Below are positions 1 to 6,091 of a stretch of DNA of 9,331 nt, one piece after another; positions within the stretch are counted from its first letter, which is position 1, and the number at the start of each line of letters is the position of its first letter. This DNA comes from Lentzea sp. (GTDB lineage Bacteria; Actinomycetota; Actinomycetes; Mycobacteriales; Pseudonocardiaceae), in assembly GCA_030146905.1 (NCBI GenBank), contig JASLAV010000777.1, positions 1 through 9,331 of the forward strand. Direction: 5' to 3'. The notes under the pieces were generated by a model that worked only from the letters and a program-made list of their open reading frames with translations, was not told the DNA's origin and did not search any database. The translations under genes were made by a program, and so were the position numbers.

Positions 1-80
1 TCCGTGCGACGTTCCGCAACTGGGACTACCCGATCAGAAGGCAGATCTTCGCGGGCTTCCGCTGCGCCAGGGACGCCTGA
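1..80 (+). CDS. egtB: Hercynine oxygenase (ergothioneine sulfoxide synthase) EgtB, 3' end only
   Basis: Only the last 25 codons are visible, read from base 3 to the TGA at 78-80. They contain NWDYPIRRQIFAGFR, which resembles the C-terminal tail of EgtB-type enzymes (FGE-sulfatase fold). By family knowledge EgtB is a non-haem iron enzyme that uses O2 to couple hercynine to gamma-glutamylcysteine, giving gamma-glutamyl-hercynylcysteine sulfoxide in the cytoplasm. The call rests on this tail plus context: egtC starts 3 nt after the stop and egtD follows, which is the standard egtB-egtC-egtD order. The catalytic iron-binding residues lie outside the window, so activity cannot be judged. Confidence 0.85.
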   Translation, partial: RATFRNWDYPIRRQIFAGFRCARDA

Positions 81-83
81 GCG

Positions 84-812
84 GTGTGCCGCCACCTGGC
101 TTACCTCGGCCCCGCCGTGCCCTTGGACGACCTGCTCTTCGGCGCGCCCGACTCGTTGGAGCGGCAGGCTTACGCGCCACAGCAGATGCACGGCGGTGGC
201 ACGGTCAACGTCGACGGGTACGGCGTGGGCTGGTTCCCCGGCCCGGTCCGGTACCGCCGCGCCGGTCCGATCTGGGCCGACGCCAACCTGCGCCAGCTCG
301 CGGGGACGGTCCGGTCGACGGCCTTCCTGGCCGCGGTGCGGTCGGCCACCACCGGCATGCCGGTGGTGGACCCGGCGTGCGCGCCGTTCACCGACGGCAC
401 GTGGTTGTTCAGCCACAACGGACGGGTCTCCGACTGGCCGGGCTCGGTCGCGGACCTCGCGCGGACGCTGCCGGTGACCGACCTGCTCACCATGGACGCG
501 CCGACCGACTCCGCGCTGCTCTGGACGTTGGTGCGGCGCAGGCTGGAGACGGGGAGGAACCCCGGCGACGTCCTCGCCGAACTGACCAAGGAGGTGGTGG
601 CCGTCGCCCCCGCGTCGCGCCTCAACTTCCTGATGACCGACGGTTCGGTCATCGCCGGCACGACGTGGACCCACTCGCTGTGGGTCCTGCACGACGAGGA
701 GAGCGTCACGCTCGCCTCCGAACCGCTCGACGGCGACGACGCGTGGCGGGAGATCCCCGACAACCACGTCGTGGTGGCCGATCCATCCACTGTGGAGGTT
801 CGACCGATATGA
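84..812 (+). CDS. egtC: Gamma-glutamyl-hercynylcysteine sulfoxide amidohydrolase EgtC
   Basis: A 242-residue class II (Ntn-type) glutamine amidotransferase-fold protein. It begins MCRHLAYLG, so removal of the initiator Met exposes Cys2 as the N-terminal nucleophile; this fixes the GTG start at 84. Other family motifs visible are DGYGVGW (44-50), FSHNG (109-113, with the Asn-Gly of the oxyanion region) and PTDSALLW (140-147). In the ergothioneine pathway EgtC hydrolyses the gamma-glutamyl bond of the EgtB product, releasing glutamate and hercynylcysteine sulfoxide. Length is close to mycobacterial EgtC. The gene starts 3 nt after the egtB stop and its TGA overlaps the egtD ATG, so all three are probably co-transcribed and translationally coupled. 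A weak AGGGA ribosome site lies at 69-73, inside the egtB end. A generic class II amidotransferase is possible by sequence alone, but the context makes EgtC very likely. Confidence 0.93.
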   Translation: MCRHLAYLGPAVPLDDLLFGAPDSLERQAYAPQQMHGGGTVNVDGYGVGWFPGPVRYRRAGPIWADANLRQLAGTVRSTAFLAAVRSATTGMPVVDPACAPFTDGTWLFSHNGRVSDWPGSVADLARTLPVTDLLTMDAPTDSALLWTLVRRRLETGRNPGDVLAELTKEVVAVAPASRLNFLMTDGSVIAGTTWTHSLWVLHDEESVTLASEPLDGDDAWREIPDNHVVVADPSTVEVRPI

Positions 813-1780
813 CCGAGCCGGTGCTGGACGTTCATCTCACACCCGAGGACGCCGCACACGCGCTTCGTGCCGACGTGCGTGCCGGGCTGACCGCGGACCC
901 GAAGTGGGTCTCGCCGAAGTGGTTCTACGACGCGGCGGGCAGCGCGTTGTTCGAGGGCATCACCCGCCTGCCCGAGTACTACCCGACGCGCGCCGAACGC
1001 GAGGTCCTCGCGGACCGCGCGGCGGAGATCGCCTCGACGACGGGCGCGCACTCGTTGGTGGAGCTGGGTTCCGGGTCGTCGGAGAAGACCAGGCTGCTGC
1101 TCAGCGCACTGCGCGAGCACGGCACGTTGCAGGAGTTCGTCCCCCAAGACGTCTCGGTGTCGGCACTCACCGAGGCCGCGCACGCGATCATGGCGGACTA
1201 CCCGGGACTGCGGGTGCACGGCGTGGTCGGCGACTTCACGCAGCACCTGTCGTTGCTGCCCGGTGAGTCGCCGCGCCTGGTCGCTTTCCTGGGCGGCACG
1301 ATCGGCAACCTCATCCCGGAGGAGCGGGAGAAGTTCCTCCGCACGGTCCGCGACGTGCTGGAGCCGGGGGAGTGGCTGCTGCTCGGCACGGACCTCGTCA
1401 AGGATCCGGGAACGCTGGTGCGCGCGTACGACGACGCGCAGGGCGTGACGGCGGAGTTCAACCGCAACGTGCTGAACGTGCTGAACCGCGAGGTCGGCGG
1501 CGACTTCGACGTGGACGCGTTCGAGCACGTGGCGTTGTGGAACGCCGAGCAGGAATGGATCGAGATGCGTCTGCGAGCACGGCGGGCCGTCCGGGTGACG
1601 CTCGCGGACCTGGACCTGACCGTCGACTTCCACGAGGGCGAGGAGCTGCGCACCGAGGTGTCGGCCAAGTTCCGCGAGGAAGGTGTGAAGGAGGAGCTGG
1701 AGGAGGGCGGGTTCTCGTTGCACCGCTGGTGGACCGACACCGAGGGCCGGTTCGCGGTGTCACTGGCCCTGGCCGTGTAA
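809..1780 (+). CDS. egtD: L-histidine N-alpha-methyltransferase EgtD
   Basis: A 323-residue SAM-dependent methyltransferase that converts histidine to hercynine (N-alpha-trimethylhistidine), the first step of ergothioneine synthesis. The SAM-binding loop is ELGSGSSEKT (85-94). With a constant +1 offset, all residues known to contact substrate in Mycobacterium smegmatis EgtD are present: Tyr57 (LPEYYPT), Asn167 (GTIGN), Tyr207, Met253, Glu283 and Ser285 (TEVSAKF). This makes it a histidine methyltransferase rather than a related DUF2260-type enzyme. The ATG at 809 overlaps the egtC stop (ATGA), and a GGAGG ribosome site sits at 794-798. The longer upstream reading in this frame is out-of-frame egtC sequence and was not used. 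Length matches the family (about 320 residues). No egtE follows; the next gene is a secreted peptidase 63 nt away. Confidence 0.96.
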   Translation: MTEPVLDVHLTPEDAAHALRADVRAGLTADPKWVSPKWFYDAAGSALFEGITRLPEYYPTRAEREVLADRAAEIASTTGAHSLVELGSGSSEKTRLLLSALREHGTLQEFVPQDVSVSALTEAAHAIMADYPGLRVHGVVGDFTQHLSLLPGESPRLVAFLGGTIGNLIPEEREKFLRTVRDVLEPGEWLLLGTDLVKDPGTLVRAYDDAQGVTAEFNRNVLNVLNREVGGDFDVDAFEHVALWNAEQEWIEMRLRARRAVRVTLADLDLTVDFHEGEELRTEVSAKFREEGVKEELEEGGFSLHRWWTDTEGRFAVSLALAV

Positions 1781-1802
1781 ACCGGGACACAACCCGACGA
1801 TA

Positions 1803-1823
1803 GGCGGGTACTGGCCGCCCGCC
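1803..1823 (+). terminator. Short GC hairpin after egtD (weak terminator or leader hairpin)
   Basis: GGCGGG (1803-1808) and CCCGCC (1818-1823) form a perfect 6-bp stem with a 9-nt loop. It lies in the 63-nt gap between the egtD stop and the next ATG. No T-tract follows. It could end the egt transcript or shape the 5' leader of the peptidase gene, since the right arm ends 7 nt before the GGTGGG ribosome site at 1830-1835. At this GC content such short stems also arise by chance. Confidence 0.3.
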
Positions 1824-1843
1824 GTCAGTGGTGGGCTGCTCGG

Positions 1844-3442
1844 ATGACACCTGCGACTTCTCGTGCCGTGCGCGTGGCGCTCGTCAGCGCCCTCGCGCTC
1901 GGCACGATCGTTTCCGGCCTGGGCACCGCGTCGGCCCAGGCCGAAGCCTCCGCCGCCGTCAGACCCGCCGCCTGGGGGCCGTGCGCCGAGGACGTGCTCG
2001 CCGAGATCCCCGCCGCCGAACGCACCCGCGTGAGCTGCGCGGTCCAGACCGTTCCCGTCGACCACTCGCGGCCGCGCGGCGACACGACCGGCGTGGTCAT
2101 GATGAAGCGCCCCGCCGCCGACCAGTCGAAGAAGATCGGCTCGCTCTTCATCAACCCCGGTGGTCCCGGTGGTGCCGGCCTGATCTACAGCGCCTACGGC
2201 TCCAGCTTCTTCACCCCCGAGGTCCTCGAGAGGTTCGACCTCATCGGCTTCGACCCGCGCGGTGTGGGCCGCAGCGCCCCGTTGCGCTGCTTCCGCACCC
2301 AGGAGGAGGCCGAGGCGGTCAACGACGGCTGGTTCGCCCTGCCGATCACCAAGGACGAGATCGCGAGCTCCCTGCGGCAGTCCAAGGCCTACACGGACTA
2401 CTGCGGGATCAACGCCGGTCCGCTGCTCAACCACATGTCGACCGAGGCCGTCGCGCGCGACCTCGACGTCATGCGCGAGGCCGTCGGCGACCGGCAGCTC
2501 ACGTTCGTCGGCTTCTCCTACGGCACGCTGCTCGGCGCGACCTACGCGAACATCTTCCCCTCCAAGTCGCGTGCGCTGGTCCTCGACGGCAACGTCGACC
2601 CGAAGCTGCGTCTGACCAACGGCGCGCAGTACGACCGTGAGCGCGCTCGCGGCTTCGAGATCGCGCTGGACGCGATGCTGAAGCGCTGCGACACCGTGGG
2701 TGTGGAGAAGTGCGCGTTCGCCGGTGGTGCGCGCAAGAAGTTCGACGACATCCGCGAGAGCCTGCGCAAGGGCCCGACGACGTTGCCCGGTGGCGCCCAG
2801 GTCACGCTGACCGACGTCGTCGGCCGCACGGCGAGCAACCTCTACAGCCCGTCGACGTTCAAGGCGCTGACGGCGTGGCTGCAGTCCATCCACGTCGCGC
2901 AGAACCCGTCGGCCGCCGCTCTGGGCGTTCAGTCCGTTGTGGACCTTCCGGTGCTGAACAACCTCGGTGGACGCGCTGATGTCAGGGCCCTGCCCGAGAC
3001 GCCCTACACGTCGGACGACTCGTACTACGCCGTGAACTGCACCGACAAGCCGTTCGCCCGCACCACCCGCAACTGGGCCACCACCGCGGCGAAGTGGGAG
3101 AAGGAGTCGCCGACGTTCGGCCGCTACCAGGCCGCGTCCGACCTGATGACCTGCCCGACGTGGCCGACGCGCAACCCGGACCGCTGGATCGGCCCGTGGA
3201 ACCGCCACACCAAGAACCCGATCGTCGTGGTGGGCAACTACTACGACCCGGCGACGCAGTACCTGTTCTCGCAGCGCATGGCCAAGCAGCTCGGCAACGC
3301 GCGCCTGATCAGCGTCGACGCGTTCGGCCACTGCATCCTCGGTGACTCGGCCGGTGCCGACGCGGCGGTGACGAGGTACCTCGTCGACCTCACCGCCCCC
3401 GTGAACGGCTCGGTCTACCAGCCGAACACGCAGCCCTTCTAG
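1844..3442 (+). CDS. Secreted tripeptidyl-aminopeptidase-like serine peptidase (S33, alpha/beta hydrolase with TAP C-terminal domain), copy 1
   Basis: A 532-residue exported hydrolase. The N-terminus has Arg residues at 7 and 10, a hydrophobic core (11-27) and an ASA cleavage site after residue 31, giving a Sec-type signal peptide. The mature part shows the S33 oxyanion segment NPGGPGG (104-110), the nucleophile elbow GFSYG with Ser225, Asp468 (NYYDP) and His496 (FGHC), a complete triad. The C-terminal third matches the TAP-like domain of Streptomyces Tap/SlpD/SlpE proteins, which clip short peptides from protein N-termini outside the cell. The 9 cysteines of the mature protein suggest disulfides. 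The ATG at 1844 has GGTGGG 8 nt upstream and matches the start deduced for the paralog that follows. Substrate specificity cannot be read from sequence; a lipase or esterase activity is less likely. It may read through from the egt operon, but the functions look unrelated. Confidence 0.9.
   Translation: MTPATSRAVRVALVSALALGTIVSGLGTASAQAEASAAVRPAAWGPCAEDVLAEIPAAERTRVSCAVQTVPVDHSRPRGDTTGVVMMKRPAADQSKKIGSLFINPGGPGGAGLIYSAYGSSFFTPEVLERFDLIGFDPRGVGRSAPLRCFRTQEEAEAVNDGWFALPITKDEIASSLRQSKAYTDYCGINAGPLLNHMSTEAVARDLDVMREAVGDRQLTFVGFSYGTLLGATYANIFPSKSRALVLDGNVDPKLRLTNGAQYDRERARGFEIALDAMLKRCDTVGVEKCAFAGGARKKFDDIRESLRKGPTTLPGGAQVTLTDVVGRTASNLYSPSTFKALTAWLQSIHVAQNPSAAALGVQSVVDLPVLNNLGGRADVRALPETPYTSDDSYYAVNCTDKPFARTTRNWATTAAKWEKESPTFGRYQAASDLMTCPTWPTRNPDRWIGPWNRHTKNPIVVVGNYYDPATQYLFSQRMAKQLGNARLISVDAFGHCILGDSAGADAAVTRYLVDLTAPVNGSVYQPNTQPF
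3227..3339 (+). repeat. Near-identical 113-bp block, copy 1
   Basis: Part of the first peptidase gene, covering the catalytic Asp and His. It matches 5041-5153 at 111 of 113 bases by direct reading. The two differences change amino acids (Ala to Val and Ala to Ser), while all unaltered codons are identical including wobble bases. Elsewhere the paralogs often differ at synonymous positions. Confidence 0.85.
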
Positions 3443-3454
3443 TGGTGCGACCCG

Positions 3455-3468
3455 GCCCGTGGACGGGC
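3455..3468 (+). other. Small inverted repeat just after peptidase copy 1
   Basis: GCCCG (3455-3459) and CGGGC (3464-3468) form a 5-bp stem with a TGGA loop, 13 nt after the TAG stop. It is weak and may be chance. The stronger hairpin at 3567-3596 is the better terminator candidate. Confidence 0.2.
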
Positions 3469-3566
3469 GGATTCACGCTCAGCAGGACACCTCGCGGCAC
3501 CCCGATGCGTCCGTCTGACCGCGAATTCGCCCGGCAACGTTCCGGGCCACACCACTGGTCCGGTGA

Positions 3567-3596
3567 TCCGGGGGTGGTGGCCGCACCACCCCCGGA
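3567..3596 (+). terminator. Strong 13-bp hairpin between the tandem peptidase genes
   Basis: TCCGGGGGTGGTG (3567-3579) and CACCACCCCCGGA (3584-3596) are perfect inverse complements around a GCCG loop. No T-tract follows, as is common for actinobacterial terminators. It lies 124 nt after the stop of copy 1 and 52 nt before the start of copy 2. It therefore either ends the first transcript or sits in the 5' leader of the second. A second, weaker stem lies directly upstream at 3542-3548 / 3557-3563 (7 bp with one G-T pair). The 206-nt gap holds no gene that I can support. Confidence 0.7.
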
Positions 3597-3634
3597 ACCA
3601 TCCGAATGACGGGTACAAACGATGCACGGACGAT

Positions 3635-3641
3635 GGTGGGG
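3635..3641 (+). promoter_or_regulatory. Ribosome binding site that sets the GTG start of peptidase copy 2
   Basis: GGTGGGG lies 7 nt upstream of the GTG at 3649. The upstream ATG at 3622 would place this purine run inside the coding region and add nine residues (with two Trp) absent from copy 1. The first peptidase has the same GGTGGG element 8 nt before its ATG, so the GTG is preferred. Confidence 0.65.
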
Positions 3642-3648
3642 TGCACGC

Positions 3649-5259
3649 GTGACGTCATCTTCCGCACCTGTGCGTGTCTTGCTCGCGAGTGCGCTCGCGC
3701 TCGGCACCGTCGTATCCGGTCTGGGCACCGCGTCCGCCCAGACCGAGTCCTCCGCCGTCAGATCCGCTGCCTGGGGGCAGTGCGCGGCAGACGTTCTCGC
3801 CACGCTTCCCGCCACGGTCACGCCGGAGGAGCGGGCGCGCCTGTCCTGCACCGTCCAGGAGGTCCCGGTCGACCACTCGCGTCCGCGCGGGGAGAAGACC
3901 GGCATCGCCATGATGAAGCGGCCGGCGAACGACCCGTCCCGCAAGATCGGCTCGATCTTCCTCAACCCCGGTGGCCCCGGCGGTTCCGGCCTGATCCGCG
4001 GCGCCATCGCGAAGAACTACTTCCAGCCGCAGGTGCTCGACCGGTTCGACGTCATCGGCTTCGACCCGCGCGGTGTGGCCCGCAGCGCCCCGTTGCGCTG
4101 CTTCCGCACGCAGGAGGAGTCCGACGCGGTCAACGCCGGCTGGTCCGCCCTGCCGATCACCAAGGAGGAGATCGGCACCACGATCCGTTCCGCCAAGGCC
4201 TACACGGACTACTGCAAGATCAACGCCGGTCCGCTGCTGAACTTCATGTCGACCGAGGCCGTCGCACGTGACCTCGACGTCATGCGTGAGGCCGTGGGCG
4301 ACAAGCAGCTCAACTTCGTGGGCTTCTCGTACGGCACGCTGATCGGCTCCACGTACGCGAACATCTTCCCCGCCAAGTCGCGTGCGCTGGTTTTGGACGG
4401 CAACGTCGACCCGCAGCTGCGTCTGACCAACGGCGCCGAGTACGACCGGCAGCGCGCGCAGGGCTTCGAGATCGCGCTCGACGCGATGCTGAAGCGCTGT
4501 GACAGCGCGGGTGTGGAGAAGTGCGCGTTCGCCGGTGGTGCGCGCGCGAAGTTCGAGGACATGAAGAAGGCGTTGGCCCGCGGGCCCGTCACGTTGCCCG
4601 GTGGTGCGCAGGTGACGCTGTCCGACGTCATCAGCCGGGTCGCCGGTGACCTGTACTCGGTGCCGCGGTTCGCCGCGCTGGTGGCGTGGCTGCAGTCGAT
4701 CCACGTCGCGCTGAACCCCGCGCCCGCCACGTTCGCGGTCCAGTCCGCGGCGGACCTGCCCGCACCGCTGAACAACGGTGGTGGCCGCGTGGACGTCGAC
4801 CCGCTGCCGGAGACGCCGTACACCGCTGACGACTCGTACTTCGCGGTGAACTGCACCGACAAGCCGTTCGCCCGCACCAACCGCTTCTGGGAGCAGACGG
4901 CGGCGAAGTGGGAGAAGCAGTCGCCGACGTTCGGCCGCTACCAGGCCGCCTCCGACCTGCTGGCGTGCCCGACGTGGCCCGCGCGCAACACGGACCGCTG
5001 GATCGGCCCGTGGAACCGCAAGACGCCGAACCCCGTCGTGGTGGTGGGCAACTACTACGACCCGGCGACGCAGTACCTGTTCTCGCAGCGCATGGTCAAG
5101 CAGCTCGGCAACGCGCGCCTGATCAGCGTCGACTCGTTCGGCCACTGCATCCTGGGCCGCTCGGCCGCGACCGACACCGCGGTGGCGCGGTACCTGGTCG
5201 ACCTCGTCGCCCCCGCTGACGGTGCGGTGTTCCAGCCGAACGTGCAGCCGTTCGCCTGA
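3649..5259 (+). CDS. Secreted tripeptidyl-aminopeptidase-like serine peptidase (S33, alpha/beta hydrolase with TAP C-terminal domain), copy 2
   Basis: A 536-residue paralog of the preceding gene, very similar throughout by eye. From the GTG start the N-terminus aligns residue for residue with copy 1: signal peptide core about 10-27, ASA site after residue 30. The triad is intact: Ser227 in GFSYG, Asp471 in NYYDP, His499 in FGHC; the oxyanion segment is NPGGPGG (106-112). The main length difference is a four-residue insertion near residue 57 (TVTPEE region) before the first conserved Cys of the mature core. By family knowledge it should release short N-terminal peptides from extracellular proteins. 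Differences from copy 1 cluster in the lid-like segment (about 300-400), which could alter substrate choice; that is inference. It probably has its own promoter or depends on read-through past the hairpin at 3567. Transcription likely stops at the hairpin at 5271-5300. Confidence 0.9.
   Translation: MTSSSAPVRVLLASALALGTVVSGLGTASAQTESSAVRSAAWGQCAADVLATLPATVTPEERARLSCTVQEVPVDHSRPRGEKTGIAMMKRPANDPSRKIGSIFLNPGGPGGSGLIRGAIAKNYFQPQVLDRFDVIGFDPRGVARSAPLRCFRTQEESDAVNAGWSALPITKEEIGTTIRSAKAYTDYCKINAGPLLNFMSTEAVARDLDVMREAVGDKQLNFVGFSYGTLIGSTYANIFPAKSRALVLDGNVDPQLRLTNGAEYDRQRAQGFEIALDAMLKRCDSAGVEKCAFAGGARAKFEDMKKALARGPVTLPGGAQVTLSDVISRVAGDLYSVPRFAALVAWLQSIHVALNPAPATFAVQSAADLPAPLNNGGGRVDVDPLPETPYTADDSYFAVNCTDKPFARTNRFWEQTAAKWEKQSPTFGRYQAASDLLACPTWPARNTDRWIGPWNRKTPNPVVVVGNYYDPATQYLFSQRMVKQLGNARLISVDSFGHCILGRSAATDTAVARYLVDLVAPADGAVFQPNVQPFA
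5041..5153 (+). repeat. Near-identical 113-bp block, copy 2
   Basis: Counterpart of 3227-3339 in the second peptidase gene, with two mismatches. A shorter perfect match of 37 nt also exists between 2698-2734 and 4509-4545. Confidence 0.85.
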
Positions 5260-5270
5260 TCACCTGGCGT

Positions 5271-5300
5271 GGAGCGCACTTCTCTAGAGGAGTGCGCTCC
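5271..5300. terminator. Bidirectional hairpin terminator between convergent genes
   Basis: GGAGCGCACT (5271-5280) and AGTGCGCTCC (5291-5300) pair perfectly. The inner bases 5281-5283 and 5288-5290 extend the stem by three pairs (one T-G), leaving a CTAG loop. It starts 11 nt after the stop of peptidase copy 2. The opposing permease gene ends inside it: its TAG stop (5284-5286, - strand) falls in the loop and its last four codons lie in the stem. Being symmetric, it can work as a terminator for both strands. Confidence 0.8.
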
Positions 5301-6003
5301 GTGCGATCAGCACCACAGCGCTCACGCCCGCGACCACCAGCGTCGGCGTGCGGACGCCCTTGGCGTCGAACCGCTTGCGCAACGGCCCGGAGAGCAGGAA
5401 CCCGGCCACCAGGAACGGGATCAGCAGCACCCCGTTCCACAACTGGGACGTGGTGACGTTCCCGGTGGCGCCTAGCCCGATGATCGACGTGACGGACCCG
5501 AGCGTGAAGAACGCCGCCAGGGTCGCCCTGACCTGCGGTCCCGCCTGGTTCTGGTAGAGCAGCGCGACCATCGGCCCGCCGATCGAGGTGGCCGTGCCGA
5601 ACGACCCGCTCGCGACGCCGGCCGTCACCAGCGACGGGGGAGTCGGCCGGGGCCGCCAGGAGATCAGCGACAGCAGGACGCAGGCCAGGACCGCGACGCC
5701 GACCACCACGCCGAAGCTCCTCTGGTCGAGCGAGCCGACGATCCAGATGCCGATGACAGTGCCGGGCAGGCGGCCGAGCATCGCCCAGCCGACACCGCGC
5801 CAGTCGACGTGGCCGAACTCCCTGGCCAGCGACATCACCGCGTGCGCGCTGGCGATCACCAGCACGGGCACAGGGACGAGCGCCGGGTCCAGCAGCGCGA
5901 GCAGCGGCACGGCGATCAGGGCCAGGCCGAAGCCGATCAGGCCTTGCAGCAACCCTCCGCACGCGACGACCACACCCGCGACGGCCAGCATTCCCCAGGA
6001 CAT
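5284..6003 (-). CDS. TauE/SafE-family membrane permease (probable anion/sulfite exporter family)
   Basis: A 239-residue polytopic membrane protein with about seven or eight hydrophobic segments (roughly 5-38, 43-60, 71-90, 96-115, 124-150, 160-180, 189-206, 219-236). Two family hallmarks are present: the N-terminal GGLLQGLIGFG (16-26) and the internal GSFGTATSIGGP (133-144). Family members (formerly DUF81) are proposed to move sulfite, sulfoacetate or other small anions across the cytoplasmic membrane; the substrate here is unknown. The start at 6003 (MSWGML) was chosen because homology begins there, and the long upstream reading to 6339 lies opposite the start of the divergent phosphoesterase gene. 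Met5 is an alternative start. No clear ribosome site precedes either. The stop codon sits in the loop of the hairpin at 5271-5300. Confidence 0.85.
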   Translation of the reverse strand: MSWGMLAVAGVVVACGGLLQGLIGFGLALIAVPLLALLDPALVPVPVLVIASAHAVMSLAREFGHVDWRGVGWAMLGRLPGTVIGIWIVGSLDQRSFGVVVGVAVLACVLLSLISWRPRPTPPSLVTAGVASGSFGTATSIGGPMVALLYQNQAGPQVRATLAAFFTLGSVTSIIGLGATGNVTTSQLWNGVLLIPFLVAGFLLSGPLRKRFDAKGVRTPTLVVAGVSAVVLIARSALL

Positions 6004-6091
6004 GGTTAGCAAGGCTACATATCTGTGTCGGACTACGAGGCTTTGCTCGCCGTTCTCCTGGCGTTGGCGCAGCGTCTCTACGCTCCGCGCC
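6004..6091. promoter_or_regulatory. Divergent promoter region for permease and phosphoesterase
   Basis: This 88-nt gap separates the two divergent starts. On the + strand TACGCT (6079-6084) fits the actinobacterial -10 pattern TANNNT and ends 7 nt before the ATG at 6092. On the - strand TAGCCT (6017-6012) ends 8 nt before the ATG at 6003. Neither gene shows a ribosome site, so short-leader or leaderless transcripts are plausible. I could not see convincing -35 elements. Confidence 0.35.

Noticed and set aside
86..808. Upstream extension of the egtD frame giving an apparent 564-residue protein
   Set aside because: The added part is egtC read out of frame. The ATG at 809 with GGAGG upstream and the ATGA overlap marks the real start.
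170..1723. Long - strand open frame of 517 codons across egtC and egtD
   Set aside because: It mirrors the egt genes in a low-information frame, is rich in Arg and Ala, shows no recognisable domain and results from high GC codon bias.
1760..3331. Long - strand open frame opposite peptidase copy 1, with a similar one at 3655-5145 opposite copy 2
   Set aside because: The two resemble each other only because the genes on the + strand are paralogs. They have no domain, no ribosome site and shadow-type composition.
5284..6003. A functional link between the TauE/SafE (sulfite-exporter-like) permease and the sulfur chemistry of ergothioneine
   Set aside because: The genes are more than 3 kb apart, on opposite strands, separated by two peptidases. 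The substrate of this family member is unknown, so the link is only thematic.
5588..6091. Upstream extension of the phosphoesterase frame giving 756 residues
   Set aside because: It would bury the Tat signal in mid-protein and lies opposite the permease gene.
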